Assembly: GCA_013298505.1 (NCBI GenBank)
Contig: JAAFHY010000023.1
Span: 1 to 37,992 of the forward strand
Length of the DNA stretch: 37,992 bases
From: Cytophagales bacterium
GTDB lineage: Bacteria; Bacteroidota; Bacteroidia; Cytophagales; Cyclobacteriaceae
Direction: 5' to 3'
Made by a program: the position numbers and the translations under genes. The notes under the pieces are model-generated. The model did not search any database. It was not told the origin of the DNA and saw only the letters and a program-made list of their open reading frames with translations. Of this stretch, positions 1-10,381 are shown piece after piece. How positions within the stretch are numbered: position 1 is the stretch's first letter; every line of letters starts with the position of its first letter.

Positions 1-514
1 GCGCGGCCTCGGGTGCTTCAAAATGCACACGCTCTTTGCCCATCGCACCAGATACCACTTGCATGGGGTCGCCTTCGGCATTGCGCCAAGCAGCCACTTG
101 TATTTTGTATAAGCCGCTTCTTCCTGTCGGGAATAATGCTCCGTGCCAACTGAACAATCGTTCTTTGGTGAGAGGTTTTTCATATTTTTGGGTTGCATCA
201 AGCATCATCTCCACTACGCCATCTACATTTCTATCAGCAGGGACCAAGCCCGCTACCTTCATGCCCAACTTGCGTGCGATGGATGAGCGAACTTGATCCA
301 TCGGCAACTTCTCACCTTCTATCTCACTCGACTTCATCACATCCAATACCAAATTGCCCAAGGATGCCTCCGCCTGAAGCTGAAAGCCCAAACCTTCTAA
401 CTTACCCAATAACCGCCCTTGCTTGTGCCGCACTGCCGCGAGTGGATGCACGAGCTGCTCGTGAGCCCAAGTAAAATCAGGCCAGCTTTTTATTAAATGG
501 ATGTATTTGGGCAT
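1..514 (-). CDS. Fic family protein with DUF4172 N-terminal domain (partial, C-terminus beyond window)
   Basis: I translated this by hand on the minus strand. An ATG at 514 opens a frame that runs uninterrupted off the left edge (171 codons). The start reads MPKYIHLIKSWPDFTWAHEQ. It is followed by the hallmarks of the DUF4172/Fic_N region: KQGRLLGKLEGLG, SSEIEGEKL, VRSSIARKLG, DGVVEMMLDAT, LFSWHGALFPTGRSGL and VVSGAMGKERVHFEAP. Fic proteins usually transfer AMP or other nucleotides to target hydroxyls; the catalytic HPFxxGNG loop would lie outside the window, so activity cannot be judged. The gene is 102 bp downstream of the carboxylase gene on the same strand. Its start codon is embedded in a palindrome cluster that probably controls it. 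Confidence 0.85.
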   Translation of the reverse strand, partial: MPKYIHLIKSWPDFTWAHEQLVHPLAAVRHKQGRLLGKLEGLGFQLQAEASLGNLVLDVMKSSEIEGEKLPMDQVRSSIARKLGMKVAGLVPADRNVDGVVEMMLDATQKYEKPLTKERLFSWHGALFPTGRSGLYKIQVAAWRNAEGDPMQVVSGAMGKERVHFEAPEAA

Positions 515-610
515 TCTCCGCAAATTATGCGGTAAATATAATGGAATTTGCGGAGATTAACAATATATTCTCCGCAAATCATGCGGAGAATAAACCTCTT
601 ATTCTCCGCA
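508..610. promoter_or_regulatory. Cluster of TCTCCGCA/TGCGGAGA palindromes upstream of the Fic gene
   Basis: Six half-sites of ATTCTCCGCA or its complement occur within about 100 bp. Site A: arms 513-522 and 528-537 (right arm degenerate). Single half-site: 549-558. Site B: perfect 10-bp arms at 567-576 and 582-591 around a 5-bp centre. Last half-site: 601-610, just past the carboxylase stop codon. Site A covers the Fic start codon and the GGAG just before it, so a bound protein, or the RNA hairpin, would block initiation. An operator array for autoregulation is my inference. Confidence 0.7.
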
Positions 611-616
611 TGATTT

Positions 617-2173
617 TTATAACGGAATATTGCCGTGCTTCTTCTTAGGCAACACGGCTACTTTGTTTTCCAGCATTTGAAAAGCCCTGATCAACTTCTC
701 ACGAGTTTGATCGGGGAAAATGACTTCATCAATGTAGCCACGGAATGCAGCACGGTATGGATTGGTAAATTTTTGTGTGTACTCTTCTACTTTTTCGGCC
801 AGCTTGGCCTCTTTGTCTGCGGCTTCTGAAATTTCCTTCTTGAAAATAATTTCAGCCGCGCCTTTTGCGCCCATTACGGCAATCTCGGCTGTTGGCCAAG
901 CGTAGTTCATATCGGCACCGATGTGCTTGCTGTTCATCACGTCATACGCACCTCCATACGCTTTGCGTGTAATCACCGTTACACGTGGCACGGTGGCCTC
1001 ACTAAATGCATACAATAACTTTGCTCCGTTGGTGATGATGGCGTTCCACTCTTGATCGGTGCCAGGAAGAAATCCAGGAACATCTTCCAATACTAACAAT
1101 GGAATATTGAACGAATCACAGAAACGAACAAAGCGAGCGGCCTTTACGCTTGAATCAATATCCAACACTCCCGCCAAAGAAGCGGGCTGATTACCTACGA
1201 TACCAATGCTTCTCCCAGCCAATCGTGCAAAGCCTACAACAATGTTTTCCGCAAAATTCTTATGCACCTCAAAAAAAGAATTTTCATCTAAAATGCCATT
1301 GATCACCTCACGCATGTCATACGGCTGATTGGGATTTTCTGGGATGATAGTATTCAATGCGGGTCGCTTCTCATCTTTGGCAATGTAAGGCAAGCGAGGC
1401 GCATCGTCTTCACAGTTTTGCGGGATGTAACTAAAAAGCTGTTTGATTTGGTTCAAGCACTCTACTTCATTCGCGCAAGCAAAATGAGTAACACCACTTT
1501 TGGTACTATGTGTAGATGCTCCGCCTAATTCTTCGGCAGTTACATTCTCGTGGGTTACTGTTTTCACCACGTTAGGCCCTGTCACAAACATAAAGGATGT
1601 ATTCTCCACCATGAAAATAAAATCGGTCATGGCAGGAGAGTAAACCGCACCACCTGCGCACGGCCCCATGATAGCAGAAATCTGTGGGACTACTCCTGAA
1701 GCCATCACGTTGCGATAAAAAATATCGGCATAGCCGCCCAGCGAGACTACCCCTTCTTGAATGCGCGCACCGCCTGAATCATTCAAGCCTATGACGGGCA
1801 CACCATTCTTCATAGCCAAGTCCATCACTTTCACTATTTTTTCTGCGTGAGTCTCAGAGAGCGACCCACCAAACACAGTAAAATCTTGCGAGAATACGTA
1901 GACCAATCTCCCACAAATCGTTCCGTAGCCGGTTACCACACCATCGCCCAAGTAATGTTCTTTATCAAGGCCAAAATCTTTGCTGCGGTGCATTACAAAT
2001 TTCCCTAATTCTTCAAACGATCCTTCGTCAAGCAAAAGCAGCACACGTTCTCTTGCTGAAAGCTTTCCTTTGGCATGTTGCTGCTCGATTCGTTTTTCGC
2101 CACCGCCCAAAAGTGCTTCGGTATTCTTTCGGGTCAACTCATTATACTTATCAGAAAGTGATTGATCGGCCAT
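617..2173 (-). CDS. Acyl-CoA carboxylase subunit beta (propionyl-CoA carboxylase type)
   Basis: This is the carboxyltransferase subunit of a biotin-dependent acyl-CoA carboxylase, moving CO2 from carboxybiotin to an acyl-CoA, typically propionyl-CoA to methylmalonyl-CoA. With the ATG at 2173 ([13 protein letters not shown]) it is 518 aa, the usual length; a frame extension upstream to 2254 lacks family similarity and would run into the divergent promoter region. Visible motifs are [11 protein letters not shown] (131-141), [11 protein letters not shown] (170-180), and the C-terminal half-site [10 protein letters not shown]. The Asp of AYDVM is the residue known to favour propionyl-CoA in actinobacterial PccB. 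No biotin carboxylase or biotin carrier gene lies nearby, so its partners must be elsewhere. Confidence 0.93.
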   Translation of the reverse strand: MADQSLSDKYNELTRKNTEALLGGGEKRIEQQHAKGKLSARERVLLLLDEGSFEELGKFVMHRSKDFGLDKEHYLGDGVVTGYGTICGRLVYVFSQDFTVFGGSLSETHAEKIVKVMDLAMKNGVPVIGLNDSGGARIQEGVVSLGGYADIFYRNVMASGVVPQISAIMGPCAGGAVYSPAMTDFIFMVENTSFMFVTGPNVVKTVTHENVTAEELGGASTHSTKSGVTHFACANEVECLNQIKQLFSYIPQNCEDDAPRLPYIAKDEKRPALNTIIPENPNQPYDMREVINGILDENSFFEVHKNFAENIVVGFARLAGRSIGIVGNQPASLAGVLDIDSSVKAARFVRFCDSFNIPLLVLEDVPGFLPGTDQEWNAIITNGAKLLYAFSEATVPRVTVITRKAYGGAYDVMNSKHIGADMNYAWPTAEIAVMGAKGAAEIIFKKEISEAADKEAKLAEKVEEYTQKFTNPYRAAFRGYIDEVIFPDQTREKLIRAFQMLENKVAVLPKKKHGNIPL

Positions 2174-2220
2174 AGATAATTGATTTGCGTTAAGTACCCG
2201 AAATATAGTTAATGGGTTGC

Positions 2221-2228
2221 TAAATTTG
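2221..2228 (+). promoter_or_regulatory. Bacteroidota-type -7 box upstream of ppx/gppA-like gene
   Basis: TAAATTTG fits TAnnTTTG exactly. No good TTG was seen 19-20 bp upstream, so only half the promoter is supported. A start of transcription near 2235 would exclude the TTG codon at 2217 as translation start. Confidence 0.4.
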
Positions 2229-2270
2229 CACATTGATTTTATGGTTGAATACAAACCCCTGCCATCTATT

Positions 2271-3185
2271 ATGAATGAACGAATTGCTGTTGCAGATATG
2301 GGGACAAATACTTTTCTGTTGGTTATTGCTGAAAAGAATGGCGGTCAACTAAAAACCATTTACCAAGATCGCATTGCCACAAAAATTGGTAAGGGTGGTA
2401 TTAACAATGGCTTGCTAACCGAAGCTGCCATAGATCGAGCGATGATGGCATTGAAACAATTCGATCAAAAAGCAAAAGAACTAAAGGCAACCAAATCGTT
2501 TGCGATTGGCACCAGTGCCATACGGAACGCACGCAACCAAGAAGCTCTTTTAACTCGTATCAAAAGCGATACTGACTTTGTTCCGAGTGTAATTTCTGGA
2601 GATGAAGAAGCTGACTTAATTTACAGGGGTGTGCGGTTAGCGATTTCAATTCCTCCTTCTAAAGCCTTGATTATTGACATCGGTGGAGGCAGCGTAGAAT
2701 TTATTATTGCCGATGCACATCAGGTTTTTTGGAAAAGAAGTTTTGAAATAGGTGGACAGCGACTGATCGAACTGTTTCACCATCACGACCCCATCGAGCC
2801 AGATGAAGTTCAACGCATTTACCAATATTTAAGTGAAAAGTTAGAACCTCTTTTTATTGCATTAGAAAAATGGAAACCCAGATTATTGATTGGCTCTTCT
2901 GGTTCGTTTGATACGTTGAGCGAAATTTACTGCGATCAACATGCAATCCCTTATAACAACAAACCCGAAACCCCACTCACACTCGATGCCTTTAAATTGA
3001 TAAGCCAACTTGTAAAAGCCAAAACACGAGCCGAGCGATTGCAGATCAAAGGCATGATTGAATTGCGGGTAGACATGATTGTGGTTGGATGCTGCTTGAT
3101 CGACTACTTATTGAATCGCTATACATTTCAGGATCTTACAGTTTCTTCTTATTCTTTAAAAGAAGGTGTATTGGATTCGAAATAA
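2271..3185 (+). CDS. Ppx/GppA phosphatase family protein
   Basis: Exopolyphosphatase/pppGpp phosphohydrolase of the actin-like ATPase fold; members cleave terminal phosphate from polyphosphate or guanosine pentaphosphate. From the ATG at 2271 ([15 protein letters not shown]) it is 304 aa, typical of the short Bacteroidota form with only the two catalytic lobes. The phosphate-1 loop is [22 protein letters not shown] is the family's conserved acidic stretch, and [11 protein letters not shown] is the second phosphate loop. An ATG at 2241 is an alternative start. It is divergent from the carboxylase gene, with 97 bp between starts. Which substrate is used cannot be told from sequence. Confidence 0.9.
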   Translation: MNERIAVADMGTNTFLLVIAEKNGGQLKTIYQDRIATKIGKGGINNGLLTEAAIDRAMMALKQFDQKAKELKATKSFAIGTSAIRNARNQEALLTRIKSDTDFVPSVISGDEEADLIYRGVRLAISIPPSKALIIDIGGGSVEFIIADAHQVFWKRSFEIGGQRLIELFHHHDPIEPDEVQRIYQYLSEKLEPLFIALEKWKPRLLIGSSGSFDTLSEIYCDQHAIPYNNKPETPLTLDAFKLISQLVKAKTRAERLQIKGMIELRVDMIVVGCCLIDYLLNRYTFQDLTVSSYSLKEGVLDSK

Positions 3186-3275
3186 ACTTTAACAGAATTT
3201 TAACACTACTTTAAGAAGTTATTAAAAGTCTTTTCCGAAAAAGATTGACACCTTTGGGAAAAATAAATTCAAAAA

Positions 3276-3926
3276 ATGAAAAACAAAATATGGATCATTA
3301 GTTTGGGATTGGCAGTTGCCATTTATGGATGTGGCAAAAAGAGCCAAGAAGTGACTACTGAAAGTGGTGCTGCCGCAAATACGTTAGACGGTTCGGGAGA
3401 AGTATATTTAGTCGACACGTTGGTGAGCGTTATTGAATGGACAGGAGGCACACCAACCAATTATAAGCATAACGGAAATATGCGTTTGAAAGAAGGCAGA
3501 TTTACTGTAAATGAAAATCTCCTCACCAGTGGGAAATTTACCATCGACATTAACTCAATTAATAACCTAGACCAAACCGGAAAAGATAAATCAAATCTTG
3601 AGCAACATTTGAAAGAAGCTGATTTCTTTGAGGTGGGGAAATTTCCCTTGGGCAACTTTGAAATTACTCAAACCAAAACTGACAGCACAGGACAAAAAGT
3701 AGTTGGGAACTTAACACTAAAAGGAAAAACAAATAGTATTGAAATCCCTGTAACTCTCACCATTGATGATAAAACTATTTCGGCAGAAACTCCCGAGTTT
3801 ACGATCGACCGCACCAAGTGGGGCATTGTTTACCAGTCGGGAATTATCGGCACCTTAAAAAATGATTTGATCAACGATGAAGTAATCATCAAATTAAAAA
3901 TTATAGCCAACAAACAGGTTCAGTAA
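3276..3926 (+). CDS. YceI family lipoprotein
   Basis: 216 aa. A hydrophobic N-terminus ends in a lipobox (IYGC, Cys19) followed by KKS, so it is predicted to be a lipid-anchored envelope protein. From about residue 40 the chain matches the YceI beta-barrel, which binds polyisoprenoid-like lipids in known structures: IEWTGGTPTNYKHNG, the central LKEADFFEVGKFPLGNFE block (family pattern of F fD v eky P tatF) and the closing FTIDRTKWGIVYQSG. The upstream 90 bp are A-rich; CACCTTTG at 3249-3256 is a 7/8 match to a -7 box. It is convergent with the porin gene, stops only 3 bp apart. Confidence 0.88.
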   Translation: MKNKIWIISLGLAVAIYGCGKKSQEVTTESGAAANTLDGSGEVYLVDTLVSVIEWTGGTPTNYKHNGNMRLKEGRFTVNENLLTSGKFTIDINSINNLDQTGKDKSNLEQHLKEADFFEVGKFPLGNFEITQTKTDSTGQKVVGNLTLKGKTNSIEIPVTLTIDDKTISAETPEFTIDRTKWGIVYQSGIIGTLKNDLINDEVIIKLKIIANKQVQ

Positions 3927-3929
3927 ATT

Positions 3930-5036
3930 TTAAAACCAAGCTGTTACGCTAGCTACTAATTGAAAGCTATACTTGGATGGATTTATATTTTCATCCAAGT
4001 ATAGTTTATCGGGAGAAAAAAATTGACGTCCTTCTACGCGCACCAAGGCATTGTGATTGGCTTTGTAGTTGAGGCATAAGCCCGAGCTGTAGGATCTAAA
4101 AATGGCTGCGGTGGTGATAGAGCGCAGACTTACCCCTTCGTCTTCATAATATTCTATTCGACCCGATAGCGAAAGCAGTTCGGTAAAATGATAGCGGCCA
4201 ATAAAATTTAACTGCCACCATTTTAAAGTCGAAGCATTGATACGTTCTTGCAAACCTAAGTATGCACCTGCTGTGGCGTCCCATTTTTCATTTGGTTTGT
4301 ATATCCAATAAACATCGGTAAAGTATCGCATTCTAAAATCAGGAGATTGCTTTACGTTATTGCTGCCAATATAAGTGTCCCAGTTGAAAAGTATTTTTTT
4401 TGTAGGACGATACTCTATTTGCGTGCCTATTGCTTTATTCTTATCATCGCTTTGTATCACTTGCCAGCCATTCAATAAATAAAAATAGGTAGACCATTTT
4501 TGATTTAATGGAACGCTCACCTTAAGGCCTGATAAAAAGTAGGGCGTGTTTTCAGGAGCGAAAGATCGGGTATACATAAGGTGATCTTTAGAAATAGCAC
4601 TTTCGTTGGTATACGGAGATCCAAAAACACCAATATCTAACCAAATATTTCTTTTTGCTGAAAGCCGAATGCCCGCATTGGCTTCTACTATGTTTTTTAA
4701 GGTACCCACTTCATTGGCATAGTTGGAATTCATATACGTTCCGTAGCCCGGTACAAAGCGAAAGCGAAAGTTGGTAGACTTATAACGCAGATCGAGGTAA
4801 GCCAAATTAATATTCATTTCGTCATGGCGATTGGACGAAACAAAATACGGATTCGTTCCATTCTGCGGTTGGCTAAAATTATAGCCATAGTAAGTATCTA
4901 AATACCCGCCCACAGCCAAGTGCCCTATCACGGTGCTCTCGAGCGTATCCATCGTTGCTGTATTCACAATTTGCGCTAATCCTACGAAAGGCAGACTCAT
5001 CGCAAAAAGCAAGATGCAGGATAATAACTTTCTCAT
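3930..5036 (-). CDS. Outer membrane beta-barrel porin (BBP2/OmpL-like)
   Basis: 368 aa with a signal peptide (MRKLLSCILLFAMSLPFVGLA, cleavage near residue 21) and the aromatic-rich alternating pattern of an outer-membrane barrel ending in Phe (VTAWF). The segment GGYLDTYYGYNFSQPQNGTNPYF and the later FRFRFVPGYGTYMNSNYA are typical of the BBP2 putative porin family in Bacteroidota. The solute is unknown. A perfect 13-bp inverted repeat lies in the last 75 bp of the coding sequence. Confidence 0.85.
   Translation of the reverse strand: MRKLLSCILLFAMSLPFVGLAQIVNTATMDTLESTVIGHLAVGGYLDTYYGYNFSQPQNGTNPYFVSSNRHDEMNINLAYLDLRYKSTNFRFRFVPGYGTYMNSNYANEVGTLKNIVEANAGIRLSAKRNIWLDIGVFGSPYTNESAISKDHLMYTRSFAPENTPYFLSGLKVSVPLNQKWSTYFYLLNGWQVIQSDDKNKAIGTQIEYRPTKKILFNWDTYIGSNNVKQSPDFRMRYFTDVYWIYKPNEKWDATAGAYLGLQERINASTLKWWQLNFIGRYHFTELLSLSGRIEYYEDEGVSLRSITTAAIFRSYSSGLCLNYKANHNALVRVEGRQFFSPDKLYLDENINPSKYSFQLVASVTAWF
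3967..4004. repeat. Perfect 13-bp inverted repeat inside the 3' end of the porin gene
   Basis: Arms CTATACTTGGATG (3967-3979) and CATCCAAGTATAG (3992-4004) flank a 12-nt loop. It is coding for the porin (residues around LYLDENINPSKY) and also lies 41 bp past the stop of the convergent YceI gene. It may act as a transcription barrier between the two convergent genes, although no long T-run follows on either strand. Confidence 0.7.
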
Positions 5037-5081
5037 TCTACAAAGAACATAAACAAAGTAACACTAAAAAAGAGGCTGTCG

Positions 5082-5089
5082 CAAAAGTA
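5082..5089 (-). promoter_or_regulatory. -7 box upstream of the porin gene
   Basis: On the minus strand this reads TACTTTTG, an exact TAnnTTTG. It lies 45 bp before the porin ATG. The -33 TTG is not evident. Confidence 0.4.
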
Positions 5090-5144
5090 AGTAACGCCTG
5101 ATTTTACTAGTGGCGATCCACATTTTTGAAATAACCCCTCAAAA

Positions 5145-6764
5145 TTACAAACCAGTTACTTGCTTATCCTTCGGATATTTTACTTCAAACTTGTAAACTA
5201 GCTTTCGCGATTCAGAAGGTTTTAACTCTAGCTCCCACATCAAGTTCCCTGTAATCTTATTGTACTTTGCTCCGCCAACATCCGATACCGTCACTTCAAT
5301 CTGAGTATTTTGCGAAACAGGAACTTGGTCTTCTACGATCAATTTAACCGATTCTGATTTTGTGTTTCTGACTGAAATCTCGTAGGCGTAGCTTTCCTTT
5401 TTATTAGACCCCATAAAGCTTCTTGACGTGAGGTCTTTCAACTTTTCGCGTTTTACGATCACCCTTTTATCGCGGCCTAGCGAAATTGAGAGCGTGTCTT
5501 TTGCGCTATTCGGATCGATAAAAGATTTCCCAACAAAAGTTCCTTCAAAGAAAATGTTTGCTTCACCCGGCAATAAACTAAACTCTTCCCAGCCTGTGGC
5601 ACGAGCCAGCAAGAAAGCATCGTTATCCAATTTAGGCGCTACTGAGTAAGTGTAATCTGCTTTCATTTCATATTTACGAATATCGACTACCGTTGGCTTT
5701 GATGCGGAAAGTATGGTATAGGCTAAGGCGATATCAAATTCGGTATTCAAACTTGTTTGAATAGTCGATACGTAGTCTGCCACTGTTTCGGCAACAGGGG
5801 CAGCCATCGCGACCATCTCTACTTTATCATCGAAAGTAGCTGCACGAGAGACCGCTAAATCTTTCGTTCTTTTTCTTTTATAATCGTAGGCAACCGGTTG
5901 ATAAAAATCCAAATACCATGAACTTAGTTCGGGTTTTTGGCCACCTTGATTTGGGTTGGCGGTAGAGAGCTTGAGTTTAACATTCTTCCATTCTTCGCCT
6001 GTGTTTTGAAAAACGTTTGCTTTGTAATTCAATTGCACAGGGTTCTTTGTATCAACTGCTCTTAGATCATAAACTGGATACCACCCTGCATTGGGAACCA
6101 CGTAATCCACTTGTAAATCTGCTGTTGTTGCGCTCTCTGCCGAAACACTTACCAAAATTTCACTCGTATTTTGGTTATACAATTCGTTCTGACTATTAAT
6201 CTGATTGGTGATTTTACTAATCTTACCGTTAAGCTTCTTTATTTTATCGTCTAGCTTTAATCCAGAAGAAACAATATCGCTCAACCGTGTGCGATAAAAA
6301 TCTGCCATTGCCTTTAGCTCTGCTACCAAAAGGTTTTGATTAGCTCCACCAATTTTTTGATTAGCCAATAGCATCTGTTCTTCTTTACTTAAAATCTCTT
6401 TCTGGCTTTGTTCTAAGATAAGCTGACGTTGAAGTATCTCAATTGAATCTTTCAGTACCCTAAGGGTTTTGGGCATGTTTAGATCAGTCAAATAATTTTG
6501 CTGATGGCTGATCCCTAAAATTACAAAACTGCCTTTTCCGGAAACTTGAATACTCTCAGCATCGATCTGCGAAGTTAATCCATTTATAACCAAGGTGGTT
6601 TTGCCAGCCTCTAATCGGGTTTTGACCAACCGCGTTACTTGGGCTTTATTTAAAAACACCGTTACATTGGTAATCTTTGATTCTACTTGCTTTTCGCTTT
6701 GTGCAGTAGCCAATAGCGAACTTATTGAAAAGGCAATGAGCAATAATCGGTTTTTCATAATCAT
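5145..6764 (-). CDS. DUF4139 domain-containing exported protein (mucoidy-inhibitor MuiA-like)
   Basis: 539 aa (537 if the second ATG at 6758 is used). A signal peptide ends at ATA-Q near residue 21. Residues about 30-130 form the N-terminal DUF4140 region (ITNVTVFLNKAQVTRLVK, then INGLTSQIDAESIQVSG), followed by a coiled-coil stretch and the DUF4139 domain (ADLQVDYVVPNAGWYPVYDLRA, later GEEWKNVKLKLSTANPNQGG and the C-terminal YEISVRNTKSESVKLIVEDQVPVS). The C-terminus (LELKPSESRKLVYKFEVKYPKDK) is standard for the family. The biochemical role is not known; MuiA was named for an effect on mucoidy. It is divergent from the Ldh2 gene, with a 111-bp spacer. Confidence 0.9.
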   Translation of the reverse strand: MIMKNRLLLIAFSISSLLATAQSEKQVESKITNVTVFLNKAQVTRLVKTRLEAGKTTLVINGLTSQIDAESIQVSGKGSFVILGISHQQNYLTDLNMPKTLRVLKDSIEILQRQLILEQSQKEILSKEEQMLLANQKIGGANQNLLVAELKAMADFYRTRLSDIVSSGLKLDDKIKKLNGKISKITNQINSQNELYNQNTSEILVSVSAESATTADLQVDYVVPNAGWYPVYDLRAVDTKNPVQLNYKANVFQNTGEEWKNVKLKLSTANPNQGGQKPELSSWYLDFYQPVAYDYKRKRTKDLAVSRAATFDDKVEMVAMAAPVAETVADYVSTIQTSLNTEFDIALAYTILSASKPTVVDIRKYEMKADYTYSVAPKLDNDAFLLARATGWEEFSLLPGEANIFFEGTFVGKSFIDPNSAKDTLSISLGRDKRVIVKREKLKDLTSRSFMGSNKKESYAYEISVRNTKSESVKLIVEDQVPVSQNTQIEVTVSDVGGAKYNKITGNLMWELELKPSESRKLVYKFEVKYPKDKQVTGL

Positions 6765-6875
6765 TCTTTAGTTTATCTGAGTCTATGATGCATTCAAGTT
6801 CAAATTTCCACAATTCTGAACGATAAACTTATTAAAACATTGCAAATTGCAACCCTGCAACTAACGATAGCAAAA

Positions 6876-7961
6876 ATGGCTGAATCAATCTTTACGCACC
6901 GCCAACTTTGGCAATTTGCCTACGATGTTTTTATCAAAATAAACTGCCCTGAAGAGGAAGCAAAATTAGCTTCGGATGTTTTGCTAAATGCTGATTTACG
7001 TGGAATTGATTCGCATGGTTTAGCGCGCCTTTCGGGCTATGTTCGTCTATGGGAGGCCAATCGAATCAATAGTAATCCTAAAACAAAAATTGTGCATGAA
7101 CGAGCCAGCACGGCAGTGCTAGATGGAGATGGCGGCCTCGGCTTGGTGGTTGCACCTAAGGCAATGGAGATTGCAATCGAAAAAGCAAATAATGTTGGTA
7201 CGGGCTGGGTTGCCGTCAAAAATTCTAATCATTTTGGTATTGCTGCCCACCATGCTATGATGGCCCTGCCCCATGATATGATTGGCATTGCCATGACAAA
7301 CGCTAGCCCGTTGGTAGCGCCTACTTTTTCGATTGAGCGTTTGCTCGGAACTAATCCAATTTGCGTAGCGATACCAGCAGGTGAACAACCGCCTTTTGTA
7401 GCCGACTTTGCAACTACCACAGCTGCCAATGGCAAACTAGAAATATTGCAACGAAAAAATAAAGAAGCACCCATTGGCTGGATTCAAAAAAAAGATGGTA
7501 GCCCTTCTACCAATCCAAATGAATTGAAAGACGGAGGCGCATTAATTCCGTTGGGCAGCGATCGCGAACATGGCAGCCACAAAGGATTTAGCTTAGGTGC
7601 TTGGGTAGATATTTTTTCGGCTGTATTGAGCGGTGCTAACTATGGACCGTGGGTTCCTCCGTTCGTAAGTTTTCTATCTCCACCTGCCGATCCGGTTGGC
7701 CAAGGCATTGGTCACTTTTTTGGAGCCATGCGAGTAGATGCATTTAGACCTACCGATGAATTTAAAATGCACATGGACAATTGGATTACACGCTTTCGCG
7801 AAGCAAAAACAATTGAAGGTCAACCACGAGTGATTATACCTGGCGACCCCGAAAGAGAAAGCGAAAAAATACGAATGGTTGAGGGAATACCACTTAACGA
7901 AAAAGTAGTAGAAGATTTGCACGAATTAGCTAGAAAGCTAAACGTGAAGTTCGCCAATTAG
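6876..7961 (+). CDS. Ldh2 family oxidoreductase (malate/L-lactate/sulfolactate dehydrogenase type)
   Basis: NAD(P)-dependent 2-hydroxyacid dehydrogenase of the Ldh2 fold, unrelated to the Rossmann LDH family. I chose the ATG at 6876 (MAESIFTHRQLWQF, 361 aa); 12 codons upstream add nothing family-like. Motifs: DLRGIDSHGLARL near residue 40, VAVKNSNHFGIAAHHAM (active-site His region), LLGTNPICVAIPAG, and EHGSHKGFSLGAWVDIFSAVLSGA. The substrate cannot be assigned: members reduce oxaloacetate, pyruvate, ureidoglycolate or sulfopyruvate. Its stop overlaps the convergent barrel gene by 4 bp. Confidence 0.9.
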   Translation: MAESIFTHRQLWQFAYDVFIKINCPEEEAKLASDVLLNADLRGIDSHGLARLSGYVRLWEANRINSNPKTKIVHERASTAVLDGDGGLGLVVAPKAMEIAIEKANNVGTGWVAVKNSNHFGIAAHHAMMALPHDMIGIAMTNASPLVAPTFSIERLLGTNPICVAIPAGEQPPFVADFATTTAANGKLEILQRKNKEAPIGWIQKKDGSPSTNPNELKDGGALIPLGSDREHGSHKGFSLGAWVDIFSAVLSGANYGPWVPPFVSFLSPPADPVGQGIGHFFGAMRVDAFRPTDEFKMHMDNWITRFREAKTIEGQPRVIIPGDPERESEKIRMVEGIPLNEKVVEDLHELARKLNVKFAN

Positions 7962-8503
7962 AAAGTAAAAAACACTCTAAACACCCATGGTGAAGCAAAC
8001 GCCAAATCGTTTCTATTATAGGTTACATCATACAATCCTACCGCGTTAATTGCTCCTCGCGAGCCAAGTGGCTGAGAATATCCTATGCCTAGTAATAGGC
8101 GGGTAAAGGTTCGGGTAGTTCCAGCTCCTTGCGTACCAAAGGTAGGTGTAGATATAAAGTTATACTCCGCCATTGAAAATAACTGCTGATTGAAATTATA
8201 TCTAACAAAAGGGCTAACGCCCCACTGGTTTATCACGATACTTGGTTTAGTATCATAACTGGTGCGCTGCCAAGTAATGCCCGTGCCAGCCGAAAGCTGA
8301 GGGGTAATCATGTACCCAATAATTGGGCTTAACGAAATATCAAAATATCCTACTCCATTTACCTGCCCAGCATTAAGGCCGAAACCTCCACCAAAATACA
8401 TTCGGTCTTTTAGCTTTTGCGGGGTGTCTTCGTCTACCTCACGTTGTGCAATAGCTAAATTCGACAAAGCCGCCAAAAATAAAATGATCAAAAAACGTCT
8501 CAT
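7958..8503 (-). CDS. Small outer-membrane beta-barrel protein, function unknown
   Basis: 181 aa. The signal peptide ends at AIA-Q near residue 19. After that, glycine- and aromatic-rich alternating strands (YFGGGFGLNAGQ, ISLSPIIGYMITPQLSAG, WGVSPFVRYNFN) and the last-residue Phe (RVFFTF) point to an 8-stranded OmpW/OmpA-like barrel. I recognise no specific family. It follows the FtsB-like gene by 10 bp on the same strand, so the two are probably co-transcribed. Confidence 0.75.
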   Translation of the reverse strand: MRRFLIILFLAALSNLAIAQREVDEDTPQKLKDRMYFGGGFGLNAGQVNGVGYFDISLSPIIGYMITPQLSAGTGITWQRTSYDTKPSIVINQWGVSPFVRYNFNQQLFSMAEYNFISTPTFGTQGAGTTRTFTRLLLGIGYSQPLGSRGAINAVGLYDVTYNRNDLAFASPWVFRVFFTF

Positions 8504-8513
8504 ATCGTGATTG

Positions 8514-8807
8514 TTAATCTGCTTCTTGAATAATGAAAATATCTTCAGTCTCTTTTTTCATCAGGTACTTCTCACGAGCAAATTTTTCCAATAATTCCTT
8601 GTTGGTCATTAACTCTTTACGGTCTTCTTCTACCTCTTCAATCTTAGCCTGATAGTACTCTTTTTCGCTATTCAAATCTCGCAGCTTTGCACCTAACTTA
8701 AATCTAGAAACGAAATCGTTGGAATCTAAAAAAAACATCCAAACCAAAAACGAGAAACCTGTAACAGCATAGAAGTTTCTAAATGAAGGAGGTAATTTCT
8801 TGAACAT
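8514..8807 (-). CDS. FtsB/DivIC-like septum formation initiator protein
   Basis: 97 aa bitopic membrane protein: short cytoplasmic N-terminus, one transmembrane helix (about 12-27, FYAVTGFSFLVWMFFLD), then a coiled coil (about 38-70) and the DivIC signature LLEKFAREKYLMKKETEDIFII. FtsB/DivIC links FtsL and FtsQ in the divisome. Its position downstream of eno matches the arrangement known in many bacteria. The eno terminator lies between the two genes. TATCTTCG on the minus strand (8827-8834) is a 7/8 match to a -7 box that could drive it independently. Confidence 0.88.
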   Translation of the reverse strand: MFKKLPPSFRNFYAVTGFSFLVWMFFLDSNDFVSRFKLGAKLRDLNSEKEYYQAKIEEVEEDRKELMTNKELLEKFAREKYLMKKETEDIFIIQEAD

Positions 8808-8854
8808 AGCTTAAAAAATGGTTGTACGAAGATAACAAAAAAATGGAATACCTT

Positions 8855-8890
8855 AAAAACGAGGAAGCCCTACAATCAATGCAGGGCTTC
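8855..8890 (-). terminator. Intrinsic terminator after eno
   Basis: On the minus strand, arms GAAGCCCT (8883-8890) and AGGGCTTC (8864-8871) form a perfect 8-bp stem, followed 4 nt later by five T (8855-8859). It lies 20 bp past the eno stop. Confidence 0.75.
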
Positions 8891-8910
8891 TGAAACTTAA
8901 TCAACAAATA

Positions 8911-10381
<1,471 letters not shown>

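Noticed and set aside
36-474. Two overlapping plus-strand open frames
   Set aside because: They lie opposite the minus-strand Fic frame, which carries clear family motifs; the plus frames have none.
2217-2270. TTG start and N-terminal extension of the Ppx/GppA gene
   Set aside because: The TTG lies upstream of and partly inside an exact -7 box, and the added residues are not family-like; ATG at 2271 begins right at the conserved phosphate loop.
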